Notes: a model not told the origin generated them from the sequence alone. A DNA stretch of 13,894 bases from Clostridium sp. CAG:169 (GCA_000435195.1 FR880277.1:1-13894), one strand, 5' to 3'; counted from the stretch's first letter, positions 5,644 to 13,540 are shown. Program-made: numbers and translations.

Positions 5644-6687
5644 TTATGCCTGTGTGATAATCTGCTCAAACACATCCAGTGCATGGTCGATGTCCTGGCG
5701 GCTGGTATCGTTGGTGGTCACAAAGCGGAACTCTCCGTCCTCGATTCCATTGATCTTGATGCCCTGCTCGTACATCTTCTGCGGCAGCGTGTCGATGACC
5801 TGCTGCGGTGCATCCAGCTTAAAGAAAACCATGTTGATTTCCACCGCATCCAAATCCAGGCTGACTCCCGGCATCTTCTGCAAACGCTGTGCCATATAGC
5901 GGGCATTTTCGTGGTCCTCGCCCAGACGTTTGGTCATCACATCCAGCGCAACCAGACCGGCTGCCGCCAAAAATCCGCACTGGCGCATTCCGCCGCCAAG
6001 CATCTTGCGGTTTCTGCGGGCGCGATCGATGTACTCCTTGCTGCCGACCAGCATCGAGCCGACCGGAGCACACAATCCTTTGGACAGGCAGAACATCACC
6101 GAATCTGCACAAGCTGCAATCTCCTTGACATCCACACCCAAAGCGGTGGCTGCGTTGAAGATGCGCGCACCGTCCATGTGGACCGGTATGCCCTTCTGCT
6201 GTGCCATCCGGTAGACCTCTTGGAGGACGTTGAGCGGAACAACCTTTCCGGTTGCCAGCGGCTCCTCCACACAGATCAATCCGGTCGGTGGGAAGTGGAT
6301 ATTGCTGCTGTCGCGGACAGCGGCAGCCATTTGCTCTGCATCAAAAATCCCATTTTCAAAGTGCAGGGTGCGGATAAATGCCTGTGCCAGTACCGCTGCT
6401 CCACCTACCTCGTGCGCTACGATGTGTGCGGTGTCCGACAGGATGATCTCATCCCCACGCTTGGTGTGGGACATCACCGCTACTGCGTTGCCCATGGTAC
6501 CGCTGGCAACAAATAGAGCTGCTTCTTTTCCCATCATCTCTGCTGCTTTCTTTTCCAGCTGATTGACGGTTGGGTCATCTCCATAAACGTCGTCCCCCAC
6601 CTGTGCCTGATACATGGCCTCCCGCATCTGCTGGGTCGGCTGGGTCACGGTATCGCTGCGAAGGTCGATCCACTTGTTGTCACTCAT
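5644..6687 (-). CDS. ltaE: Low-specificity L-threonine aldolase (PLP enzyme)
   Basis: Pyridoxal-phosphate enzyme that splits L-threonine or L-allo-threonine into glycine and acetaldehyde. Its 347 residues are normal for the family. It begins with the typical IDLRSDTVTQPTQQMREAM, then GDDVYGDDP. The PLP-phosphate loop SGTMGN is at about 62-67, HMDGAR holds the PLP-pyridine aspartate D172 and the nearby R175, and SKGL holds the Schiff-base lysine K203 in CLSKGLCAPVGS. The ATG at 6687 is chosen because GGAGG stands 7 bases before it; an adjacent in-frame TTG at 6690 would be too close. Its own promoter lies at 6734-6762, upstream of it is the histidine kinase gene on the same strand, and it shares a terminator with the convergent aminopeptidase gene. 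Fold-type I relatives such as beta-eliminating lyases are less likely given the family motifs. Confidence 0.95.
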   Translation of the reverse strand: MSDNKWIDLRSDTVTQPTQQMREAMYQAQVGDDVYGDDPTVNQLEKKAAEMMGKEAALFVASGTMGNAVAVMSHTKRGDEIILSDTAHIVAHEVGGAAVLAQAFIRTLHFENGIFDAEQMAAAVRDSSNIHFPPTGLICVEEPLATGKVVPLNVLQEVYRMAQQKGIPVHMDGARIFNAATALGVDVKEIAACADSVMFCLSKGLCAPVGSMLVGSKEYIDRARRNRKMLGGGMRQCGFLAAAGLVALDVMTKRLGEDHENARYMAQRLQKMPGVSLDLDAVEINMVFFKLDAPQQVIDTLPQKMYEQGIKINGIEDGEFRFVTTNDTSRQDIDHALDVFEQIITQA

Positions 6688-6733
6688 CAAAATTCCTCCC
6701 TATTCTGCTGTCGCTCGGGCAGTTTCTGGTTAA

Positions 6734-6762
6734 ATTATACTAATTTTTTCAAGATTATGCAA
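6734..6762 (-). promoter_or_regulatory. Sigma-A type promoter of the threonine aldolase gene
   Basis: On the minus strand the -35 is TTGCAT (6762-6757), with a 17-base spacer and a perfect TATAAT (6739-6734). The leader would be about 40 nt. No terminator was seen between the end of the histidine kinase gene and this promoter, so some readthrough from upstream is possible. Confidence 0.8.
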
Positions 6763-6846
6763 GGGAGTTTGTCTTTCTTTTTGGGTTTTTATGAAATTTC
6801 CTCCTGTTTTTATACCGCCACAGCTTCAAATACAGAATACTCTATT

Positions 6847-8121
6847 TTATCTTTTGCCTTTTGTGCGGTTTCGGCTGTTTTGCAACGGCAGCTTGACCGT
6901 AAATCGGATTTCTCCCTCCTGCCGCATCGAAGCCGTAATACTGCCATGGTGCTGCTCCACAATGCTTTTTGCAATCGCAAGTCCCAAGCCATAGCCGCCT
7001 TTTTCCCGATTTCGTGCTTTATCCAGTCGGTAGAATCGCTCAAACAAATGCACCAAATCCTGCTGCTGCATCGACGGTACACAGCTGTTGCTCACCATCA
7101 GGCTTGCCCAATCTCCGTCCTGTTCCAGGTAGACCAGAATTTTCCCCTTTGGTTCACAATATTTACAGGCGTTATCCATCAGGATACGCACCACTTCTCG
7201 CAGCCTGCCTTCATCCGCCTGCAACTGGATGTCCGGTGCAATCTCACTGTCCAGTGTCAGTCCCTGTTCAAACGCCACCGATTCAAACGGCAGCACCGTA
7301 CTCCACACTACATCACTTAAATTGATTTGACTGTACACCAACTGCAAAGACGCATCGGTTCGGGCAAGATAAAGCATCTCGTCCACCAGCTTTTTCATAT
7401 TGACTGCTTCCTCCTGTGTGTTGACCACCCATCGCTCCTGTTGACGGATGGTGTCCTGTGGATGAGAAAGCAAAATTCCGGTGTTTGCCAGGATGACAGT
7501 CAGCGGTGTTTTCAGCTCGTGAGAGGCATCCGCTACAAACTGCTTCTGCTGTGCCCAGCTGCGCTCCACCGGACGAACTACCCACGAGGACAGTAGCCAG
7601 CTGGCTAAAAACAAAACCATCAGCCCCGCACTTCCCAGCAGAAAAGCCGCTACCAGAAAATCCTGCATCGAGGCATACTCCTGGGTGCGTTCTACAAAAG
7701 CAATCCGCAGCTGACCATCCTGCTCCTTTGCCAGATAGCGCAGGTCCAGTCCGCTGAGCGTCCCGCTTTCCTTCTGCGTAGATTCCACTTCTTCTGCGGC
7801 TGCCTGCACCGCCTGTTCCACCGTTTGCCGGCTGAGGGTCAGATTCTCACTCTGATAGGACACCAGCCCGCCGTCGCTGTCTAACACTGCGCAGAAGGAA
7901 AAGCGCATCGGAAAATCCTTCCAGTCCCTGTGTGCGCCAAAATCCAGCTTAGGGGAAGGAGTATTTCCCTTCTCCATAAAATAACGCTCCAGTACCCGCT
8001 GGCTGTCCTGGACCTGTCGACGATAGGTAGAAACACCCAGCGCCGCAAAGACCACCAGCAGTACCGTTCCCACCAAAAGCATATTGACCAAAATAAATTG
8101 CTTGCGAAGCTGTTTTGTCAT
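6847..8121 (-). CDS. Sensor histidine kinase, membrane-bound
   Basis: Two-component sensor of 424 residues. TM1 is at about 9-30 and TM2 at about 155-182, enclosing an extracytoplasmic sensor of about 120 residues with no recognised ligand motif. Only some 20 residues separate TM2 from the H-box, so a full HAMP domain is absent. The phospho-acceptor is H201 in DASHELKTPL. The ATPase part has the N-box MDNACKY (N317), F-box LFERFYR (about 360-366) and G2-box GGYGLGLAIA (about 375-384). The expected G1 glycines (DxGxG) are missing: the site reads VSNSCVPS, a degenerate form. The ATG at 8121 lies one base after the stop of the response regulator gene, with its GGAGGAAC site inside that gene, so the two are translated together. 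It should phosphorylate that regulator. The signal is unknown; cell-envelope stress is a guess. Confidence 0.93.
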   Translation of the reverse strand: MTKQLRKQFILVNMLLVGTVLLVVFAALGVSTYRRQVQDSQRVLERYFMEKGNTPSPKLDFGAHRDWKDFPMRFSFCAVLDSDGGLVSYQSENLTLSRQTVEQAVQAAAEEVESTQKESGTLSGLDLRYLAKEQDGQLRIAFVERTQEYASMQDFLVAAFLLGSAGLMVLFLASWLLSSWVVRPVERSWAQQKQFVADASHELKTPLTVILANTGILLSHPQDTIRQQERWVVNTQEEAVNMKKLVDEMLYLARTDASLQLVYSQINLSDVVWSTVLPFESVAFEQGLTLDSEIAPDIQLQADEGRLREVVRILMDNACKYCEPKGKILVYLEQDGDWASLMVSNSCVPSMQQQDLVHLFERFYRLDKARNREKGGYGLGLAIAKSIVEQHHGSITASMRQEGEIRFTVKLPLQNSRNRTKGKR

Positions 8122-8122
8122 A

Positions 8123-8797
8123 TTAAATCTGTTCCTCCAGATGATAGCCTACCTTGCGCACCGTTCCAATTCCCGCATGAGAGCCAAGATAAAAAAACTT
8201 TTTGCGCAAAAAGGAGATGTACGCCTCCACATTGTTGTCTTCTGCGTTGGAGTCGCTGCCCCAGACCTTGACCAGCAGTTCCTCCTTGGAAACAATGCCG
8301 TTTGGATTTGCCAGCAGCAACTTGAGCACTTCAAATTCCTTGAAACCCAGGCTGACCGATTTAGCTCCGCAGTGCAACGTGCGGGAAGAAAGTTTTAGGG
8401 TCAAATCTGCCCAGTGGATATCCTCGAGCAGCACATCCCCCTGCCGGCGGGAAAGGGCGCGAATTCTTGCCAGAAGCTCCTCCGGCGAAAACGGTTTGGT
8501 CATGTAATCGTCCGCTCCACAATCCAGTCCCAGCACCTTGTCTGTGACGTCATCCCTGGCAGTCAGCATCAGCACCGGTACCGACTGGTTGACTTCTCGC
8601 AGCTGGCGCACCACCTCAAACCCGTCCTTTTTAGGCAGCATCACGTCCAGCACCACGATGTCGTACTGTCCGCTGAGGGCATAGTCCAGACCGTCCTGCC
8701 CGTCATACACTATGTCCACCTGATACCGTTGTTCCTCCATAATTTGTCCGAGTGCCTGTGCCAGCCTTTTTTCATCCTCTACAATCAATACCCTCAT
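8123..8797 (-). CDS. OmpR/PhoB-family response regulator
   Basis: DNA-binding response regulator of 224 residues, the family's usual size. The receiver domain (about 1-115) has the acidic pair E7-D8 (IVEDE), phospho-acceptor D51 (VVLDVMLP), switch T79 (MLTA) and K101 (MTKPFSPEE). A winged-helix domain (about 125-222) follows, with FEVLKLLLANPNGIVSKEEL, VWG and the wing GTVRKVGYHL. All phosphotransfer residues are intact. GGGAGGATACAGCG precedes the ATG at 8797, and the gene starts only 13 bases after the stop of the acetyltransferase gene, so the three genes look like one operon. Its cognate kinase follows directly. Likely targets are its own operon and the divergent VTC operon, which is inference. 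Confidence 0.95.
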   Translation of the reverse strand: MRVLIVEDEKRLAQALGQIMEEQRYQVDIVYDGQDGLDYALSGQYDIVVLDVMLPKKDGFEVVRQLREVNQSVPVLMLTARDDVTDKVLGLDCGADDYMTKPFSPEELLARIRALSRRQGDVLLEDIHWADLTLKLSSRTLHCGAKSVSLGFKEFEVLKLLLANPNGIVSKEELLVKVWGSDSNAEDNNVEAYISFLRKKFFYLGSHAGIGTVRKVGYHLEEQI

Positions 8798-8810
8798 CGC
8801 TGTATCCTCC

Positions 8811-9626
8811 CTACTCTTTTCTGTTCTTCTCCTCTTCTGCTTTAAACGGTGGCTTTAGGGCGTTATCCTCCACCATCACCGTCAGGTAGCTTTGCTGTAA
8901 ACGGTAGCCCAGAGCCTGCGCCAATGCCGCCGACGCTGCATTGTCCGCATCCCAGTCGGGATAAAGTCCCCGATGCAGTCCCTCCAGAATCAGCGCAGCG
9001 GAAACGATTTTGGCATATCCGTGACCCTGATACTGCTCGTCGGTCTGCACCTGAATGGCAAAACCTCGACGGGAAGCAAGATAGCAGGATGCACCGCTGA
9101 CCGGTTGCTCTCCTGCAAGCAGCAGCCAACCACCCGCTGTACTGTGGTACTCCTTAAAGCTTTGATACTGCGAAACAAAATCTCTCATCCATTCTTTTTC
9201 CCGACACCGTTCAAACCATCCTCTGTCTATCTTTTGCAGCCTCATCCCTTCAGGAAGGCAATTACACCATGCCCGCAGCTTTTCTTGATTTTGCAAAAGC
9301 CCGCTGCCGTCAAACCGGTAACGCAGGTATTCCTTTGTTTTCACAAAGCTTTCTTTTGCACAGCACAGCCAGTCCTGCTCTCCCATCAGCAGCAAGCCGT
9401 TTTTGACAGCTGCCTGCCTTAAAAAGGAAGGGGCTGCCTTGCCCTGCAAAAACAGAAAATCCCCCAGCAAAACTGCCGCACACTGCGGCTGCTCCAATCG
9501 GTCCACCCAAAAGATTCCCTGTTCCAAAGGGTTGTCAAAGCAGCAGTCGGTCATCTCCCAACGGGTTTGTTCTTTCCAAAACTGCTTTGCAAACTGCGGG
9601 TACTGCTGTGGTTTTAATCGAATCAT
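8811..9626 (-). CDS. GNAT-family N-acetyltransferase
   Basis: First gene of the operon with the two-component pair, 271 residues. The GNAT fold is in the C-terminal half. The acetyl-CoA loop reads QVQTDEQYQGHGYAKIVSAA, with the Q-x-x-G-x-G/A type signature at about 197-205, followed by YPDWDADNAASAALAQALGY, the usual Asn-rich turn and helix of motif B. The N-terminal about 150 residues are typical of the larger GNAT_acetyltran (PF12746-like) group and probably hold the substrate side. The substrate is unknown. The ATG at 9626 (MIRLKPQQ) is chosen over an in-frame ATG at 9641 because GGGAGGAAAGCGG stands at ideal distance; the upstream ATG lies before this site. Being co-transcribed with a sensor pair suggests a link to the same signal, not proved. 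Confidence 0.85.
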   Translation of the reverse strand: MIRLKPQQYPQFAKQFWKEQTRWEMTDCCFDNPLEQGIFWVDRLEQPQCAAVLLGDFLFLQGKAAPSFLRQAAVKNGLLLMGEQDWLCCAKESFVKTKEYLRYRFDGSGLLQNQEKLRAWCNCLPEGMRLQKIDRGWFERCREKEWMRDFVSQYQSFKEYHSTAGGWLLLAGEQPVSGASCYLASRRGFAIQVQTDEQYQGHGYAKIVSAALILEGLHRGLYPDWDADNAASAALAQALGYRLQQSYLTVMVEDNALKPPFKAEEEKNRKE

Positions 9627-9652
9627 CCGCTTTCCTCCCATCCTTTTTCTTT

Positions 9653-9681
9653 ATCATACCACAGGAACAGTAGGCTTTCCA
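9653..9681 (-). promoter_or_regulatory. Promoter of the acetyltransferase/two-component operon
   Basis: On the minus strand the -35 is TGGAAA (9681-9676), with a 17-base spacer and an extended -10 TGGTATGAT (hexamer 9658-9653). The start would be near 9646, giving a leader of only about 20 nt. Confidence 0.7.
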
Positions 9682-9730
9682 GATTTTCGCTTCTGTTTTT
9701 CTTATTCTACCCCAGAAAGCTTAAAAAAAG

Positions 9731-9748
9731 CTGAAATCCATTTTTCAG
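9731..9748. promoter_or_regulatory. Candidate operator palindrome in the divergent region
   Basis: CTGAAATCCATTTTTCAG is an inverted repeat with perfect 6-bp arms and a 6-base centre. It lies between the promoter of the two-component operon and the VTC gene start (about 65-85 bases upstream of its ATG). OmpR-type regulators more often use direct repeats, so another regulator or chance remains possible. Confidence 0.35.
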
Positions 9749-9814
9749 ACTAATTTAAGGCTCTTGCGTTATCCTTTGGGTGTCGACAAAACACATGGAC
9801 AGGAGCAATCTCAA

Positions 9815-10555
9815 ATGATTCAAACAACCTTTCAACGATATGAAAAAAAATATCTGCTCACCCCTGCGCAGTATCAATGGATTTTCCAGCAATTGCAAAG
9901 CAGGATGCAGGTGGACGAATACGGAATGTACACCATTTGCAGTATTTATTTTGACACCGATGATTACCGTCTCATCCGCGCCTCGCTGGAAAAGCCGGTT
10001 TACAAGGAAAAGTTGCGGTTGCGCAGCTATGGCGCTCCCTCTCGCATGGAAGGCCCTGTATTCTTGGAACTGAAAAAGAAGTACAAGGGTGTCGTTTACA
10101 AACGAAGGGTGGATATGAGTTTAGGTGAATGCCGCGATTACTTCGATTACGGTCTGCGTCCCGAATCGGACGGACAGATTCTGCATGAAATCGACTGGTT
10201 TCAGCAGCTTTGGAAAACTTCACCGAAGGTATTTCTCCGTTATGACCGCATCGCCCTGTTTTCGCCCGAAGACCCGCAGCTGCGGGTGACCTTCGACCAC
10301 AATCTTTGCTGGCGCGACACCCAACTTCAACTTTCCTGCGGCGACTGGGGACATCCTCTGCTGACCGGCAGTCAACGTGACCATATTCTGATGGAAATCA
10401 AGGTCCCTGGCTCAATGCCGCTTTGGATGTGCAGCATCCTCGACCACGCAGAAGCCTTTCCGACTTCCTTTTCCAAATACGGATACTGCTACCAAAACCA
10501 TCTCTTTCCGCAAATGATGAAAAAGCTGACCTTCGGTGGTAAACTTTATGCTTGA
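9815..10555 (+). CDS. VTC-domain protein, polyphosphate polymerase-like
   Basis: Single-domain cytoplasmic protein of 246 residues matching the VTC catalytic tunnel fold. In yeast Vtc4 this domain makes polyphosphate from ATP. The basic and acidic tunnel residues expected for the family are visible: E10-K11-K12 (YEKKYLL), R68 and R70 (KLRLRSYG), E85 and K87-K89 (FLELKKKYKG), R142 and R145 (LRYDRIALFS), E194 and K196 (MEIKVPGS), and S220-K221 (FSKYGY). There is no SPX domain, as is usual in bacterial relatives. The ATG at 9815 follows AGGAG by 9 bases; longer readings use a poor TTG at 9764. Its last 8 bases overlap the DUF4956 gene, implying coupled translation. The bacterial substrate and product are not established for this gene set, so polyphosphate is inference from the family. 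No clear sigma-A promoter was found upstream. Confidence 0.9.
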   Translation: MIQTTFQRYEKKYLLTPAQYQWIFQQLQSRMQVDEYGMYTICSIYFDTDDYRLIRASLEKPVYKEKLRLRSYGAPSRMEGPVFLELKKKYKGVVYKRRVDMSLGECRDYFDYGLRPESDGQILHEIDWFQQLWKTSPKVFLRYDRIALFSPEDPQLRVTFDHNLCWRDTQLQLSCGDWGHPLLTGSQRDHILMEIKVPGSMPLWMCSILDHAEAFPTSFSKYGYCYQNHLFPQMMKKLTFGGKLYA

Positions 10556-11225
10556 TCTTCTTTTCACCAGCGTCATCTCCGGCACCGTCAGCTGGCAGTC
10601 CATTCTCCTTTGTACCTTTTTCTCTCTCCTTTTGGGGACTGCCTCTGCCGGTGTTTATTGCTATAAAAACACCTACACCAAAAGCTTTGTTGTGACCCTT
10701 GCCCTGTTGCCTGCCATGGTCCAGATTGTCATCATGCTGGTCAATGGCAACCTCGGCGCCGGCGTTGCCGTCATGGGTGCCTTCAGCTTGGTGCGTTTCC
10801 GTTCCGTCCCGGGCAGTGCACGGGAAATTGGCAGCCCGTTCTTTGCCATGGCGCTCGGACTTGCAACCGGTATGGGATATATCGGATATGCGGTTCTGTT
10901 TTTACTGCTTGTGGGAGCTGCCACTCTGCTTTTGTACTGCACACCCTTTGCCCAGCCCAAGGCGACCGACCGCGAGCTGCGCATCACTATACCCGAATCG
11001 CTGGATTACGAAGGCATCTTCGATGACCTCTTTTCCAAATACACCGATCACAGTGAGCTAATCCGAGTCAGAACGACCAACATGGGGAGTCTGTACGAGC
11101 TGTGCTACCATGTTCGCCTGAAAGAATGTGGCATCAGCAAAGCATTTTTAGATGACATCCGCTGCCGCAACGGCAATCTGAATGTTGTCTGCGGACGGAT
11201 TTCCCACAACAATGAACAACTTTAA
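10548..11225 (+). CDS. DUF4956 membrane protein
   Basis: Integral membrane protein of 225 residues. About four hydrophobic segments lie at roughly 16-38, 44-66, 68-80 and 99-131. The segment GAFSLVRFRSVPGSAREIG (about 77-95) between the third and fourth is the family's best-conserved stretch. A soluble, probably cytoplasmic, domain covers about 132-225 (RELRITIPESLDYEGIFDDL onward). The ATG at 10548 overlaps the stop of the VTC gene by 8 bases; a GTG at 10536 is a less likely start. DUF4956 is repeatedly found next to VTC-domain and CotH or Cthe_2159-type genes in Clostridia. Its biochemical role is not known; it may anchor the VTC enzyme or pass its product or a signal across the membrane. 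Confidence 0.92.
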   Translation: MLDLLFTSVISGTVSWQSILLCTFFSLLLGTASAGVYCYKNTYTKSFVVTLALLPAMVQIVIMLVNGNLGAGVAVMGAFSLVRFRSVPGSAREIGSPFFAMALGLATGMGYIGYAVLFLLLVGAATLLLYCTPFAQPKATDRELRITIPESLDYEGIFDDLFSKYTDHSELIRVRTTNMGSLYELCYHVRLKECGISKAFLDDIRCRNGNLNVVCGRISHNNEQL

Positions 11226-11251
11226 ATTATCAACAAAAGGAGGAAACTCTT

Positions 11252-13441
11252 TTGTACTCTAAATATTCTTTTCATCGGCGGTTGACCTTACGCCTGTTGT
11301 GCATCGCTCTGTGCGCTTGTATGGCACTGAATGGATGCTCCTCCACCTCTCTGCCGGACGACACCCTCAGCAGCGAACAGGAAGAAACGGAATCATCCGT
11401 TTCTTCCTCCGAGGATTCCGCCTATACTTACTCCGACTATGAACTGGACGACAGCTTTGATCGCCAATCCGCTGCTTCCATCACCCTGTCCGGCAGCACC
11501 GCGCAGTCGAACGGGAGTGGTGTAAGCATCAACAATGCAACGGTAACCATCTCCAAAGAAGGATGCTATCTCATCAGCGGAGAGCTGGAGGATGGGCAAA
11601 TCATCGTCGATGCCGGTGACAGCGACAAGGTTCAGCTGGTTCTGGACAAGGCTTCTATCCACTGCTCCACCGGCAGCGCCATTCTGGTTCGCAATGCAGA
11701 CAAGGTCAAGGTGACTCTTGCTGCGGACAGTGAAAATGAACTCTCTGACGGAACAGAATACCAAACCGATGATGACAACCCGGATGCTGCCCTGTTCAGC
11801 AAGGATGATCTGGTCATCAACGGCAGCGGTTCATTGACTGTACAAGGAAATTATAAACATGGGATTGCCGGAAATGACGATTTGGTCATCACCGGTGGCA
11901 GATTGACTGTCAACTCGCTCAGTCACGCCTTGCGTGGTAAAGATTCGGGCGCCATCCTTGACGGCACCTTTGTACTGACCAGCCAGAAGGATGGCATCCA
12001 GGCAAGCAACACCGAGGACAGCACCAAGGGCTGGGTACAGATCGACGGCGGCAATTTTACCATCCAGTCCTCCGGCGACGGTATCCAGGCAGAAACCAAT
12101 CTGAGCATCTATGACGGCAGCTTTACCATCACCAGCGGAGGCGGTGCGGTAAACGGTGCAGACCACACCGAAAATAGAGGAGGCGGGTTTGGTCGACCCG
12201 GCGGTAATAGACCTGACTCTGCAAACGGTCAAACCTCTCCTGAAATGCCTTCTCAACCGGCTGAGGATGGTCAAACTCCTTCCGAGATGCCTTCTCAACC
12301 GGCTGAAGGCGAACAAAGCTCTTCTGGAAATGAATCGGACTATTCTGAATTGATCTTTGATCCCGATGATTTTGACGACACCTCTACTGCTGACAGCGAC
12401 ACCACTGTCAGCACCAAGGGCATAAAGGCAGGCAATGCACTGCTGATTCAACAAGGCACCTTTGTCATCGACTCTGCCGATGATGCCATTCATTCAAACT
12501 ACTCTGTCACCATTGACGGCGGCTCCTTCCAGCTTTCCTCCGGCGATGATGGCATCCATGCAGAAGCATACTTAAACATCAACGGCGGAACTACCACGAT
12601 TGCCGAAAGCTACGAGGGTTTGGAAGCTGCGCAGATCCATATCAGCGGCGGCACAACCCAGGTTTCCTCCAGCGATGACGGTCTGAATGCCACAGGAGGA
12701 AGTTCCTTCGAGCTGGTGGACGGTCTGCTCGTCTTAAAGGACATCTCTTCCTCCGACACCGAACAAACCTTTGGCGGACGCGGCGGTATGTTTGAAGTCG
12801 AGGACAACTGCGACATTACAATCAGCGGCGGCAACCTGACGGTGACCACCAGCAACGGCGACGGCATCGACAGCAACGGCAGCCTGAACGTCAGCGGCGG
12901 CACCGTGCTGGTTTTTGGCTCCTCCTCGGGTGGAGAAGGCGCCTTGGACTACACCGGTTCCTCCTCAATCAGCGGCGGCACATTGGTTGCTCTTGGCTCC
13001 TCCGGCATGGCACAGTCGATGGAACCGGATGACTCTCATGCCACTTTGATGGTCACCTGGGACGAGGTGCAGCCGGCAGGCACCCGCCTGACCCTGTGTA
13101 CCCAGCAGGGAGAAATTCTTTGCTCCTTACAGTCCACCAATTCCTTCCAGACGGCAGTCATCGGCACCGATTCTCTCTCTGCCGGTCAGGAGGTATCCCT
13201 GTACACCGGCGGAACAGTCAACTCCGACAGCCAGCTGCTCACGATAGGCACCCTCTCTGACGGAGAGCTGCTGTGTGAGGTCACCTTAGCTGAGGGTGTG
13301 ACCAACATCTCATCCGACGGCAGTCAGCGCTCCTCTCAGCCGGGCGGTTCCTTCGGCGGCGGTCAGCATCCGCAGGGCGACAGAAAACAGCGTCCGCAGC
13401 AGGAGCTGACCATCGGCTCTTCGGCGGAGAGCAACTCCTGA
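11252..13441 (+). CDS. Cthe_2159-like carbohydrate-binding beta-helix lipoprotein
   Basis: Exported lipoprotein of 729 residues. The TTG at 11252 is the start: AAAGGAGG stands 8 bases before it and the frame gives a signal peptide (HRRLTLRLLCIALCACM) with lipobox LNGC, lipidated at C29. A Ser/Asp/Glu-rich linker (about 30-75) leads into repeated parallel beta-helix rungs such as GDGIQAETNLSIYDGSFTIT, DDAIHSNYSVTIDGGSFQLS and DDGLNATGGSSF. This matches the DUF4353 / Cthe_2159 family, for which a cellulose- and pectin-binding beta-helix is known. A Gly/Pro/Gln-rich insertion (about 305-355) holds two 14-residue repeats (GQTSPEMPSQPAED type). The C-terminal about 40 residues are again Gly/Gln/Ser-rich. 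Third gene of the VTC operon, 26 bases after DUF4956. It probably binds polysaccharide or the wall outside the membrane; lyase activity is not shown. Confidence 0.9.
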   Translation: MYSKYSFHRRLTLRLLCIALCACMALNGCSSTSLPDDTLSSEQEETESSVSSSEDSAYTYSDYELDDSFDRQSAASITLSGSTAQSNGSGVSINNATVTISKEGCYLISGELEDGQIIVDAGDSDKVQLVLDKASIHCSTGSAILVRNADKVKVTLAADSENELSDGTEYQTDDDNPDAALFSKDDLVINGSGSLTVQGNYKHGIAGNDDLVITGGRLTVNSLSHALRGKDSGAILDGTFVLTSQKDGIQASNTEDSTKGWVQIDGGNFTIQSSGDGIQAETNLSIYDGSFTITSGGGAVNGADHTENRGGGFGRPGGNRPDSANGQTSPEMPSQPAEDGQTPSEMPSQPAEGEQSSSGNESDYSELIFDPDDFDDTSTADSDTTVSTKGIKAGNALLIQQGTFVIDSADDAIHSNYSVTIDGGSFQLSSGDDGIHAEAYLNINGGTTTIAESYEGLEAAQIHISGGTTQVSSSDDGLNATGGSSFELVDGLLVLKDISSSDTEQTFGGRGGMFEVEDNCDITISGGNLTVTTSNGDGIDSNGSLNVSGGTVLVFGSSSGGEGALDYTGSSSISGGTLVALGSSGMAQSMEPDDSHATLMVTWDEVQPAGTRLTLCTQQGEILCSLQSTNSFQTAVIGTDSLSAGQEVSLYTGGTVNSDSQLLTIGTLSDGELLCEVTLAEGVTNISSDGSQRSSQPGGSFGGGQHPQGDRKQRPQQELTIGSSAESNS
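12227..12310 (+). repeat. Tandem 42-bp repeat (two copies) inside the lipoprotein gene
   Basis: Two adjacent in-frame copies (12227-12268 and 12269-12310) encode GQTSPEMPSQPAED and GQTPSEMPSQPAEG. The copies match at 34 of 42 bases with several silent changes, so the duplication is not brand new. It extends the flexible linker between beta-helix rungs. Confidence 0.9.
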
Positions 13442-13458
13442 TTTTACCGATTTCTTCT

Positions 13459-13526
13459 GCGGGTCAGCGATAAGCAGTTCATTCTCCTCACTCTCTGCTT
13501 GCGCTGTTTGAAAAGACCCGCTTTTT
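13459..13526 (+). terminator. Large multi-segment hairpin with T-tract after the lipoprotein gene
   Basis: Three nested stems pair in order: GCGGGTC (13459-13465) with GACCCGC (13515-13521), AGCG (13466-13469) with CGCT (13502-13505), and AAGCAG (13472-13477) with CTGCTT (13495-13500). An asymmetric bulge GTTTGAAAA separates the outer stem from the others, and TTTTT follows (13522-13526). It can serve as a first terminator or a structured 3' end for the VTC operon mRNA. Confidence 0.6.
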
Positions 13527-13540
13527 CAATCCTTTCTCTC

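Noticed and set aside
5524..6516. 330-codon plus-strand frame opposite the threonine aldolase gene
   Set aside because: It crosses a strong terminator and has no ribosome binding site; the minus strand codes a full PLP enzyme.
6691..6846. Extra gene between the histidine kinase and the aldolase gene
   Set aside because: A GGAGG stands after the kinase stop, but no start codon follows at a usable distance before in-frame stops.
12227..12310. CRISPR-like direct repeat
   Set aside because: Only two adjacent, in-frame, diverged copies without spacers; it is a coding tandem repeat.
11831..12493. 220-codon minus-strand frame inside the lipoprotein gene
   Set aside because: Shadow frame produced by the repetitive beta-helix codons; no start site and no family.
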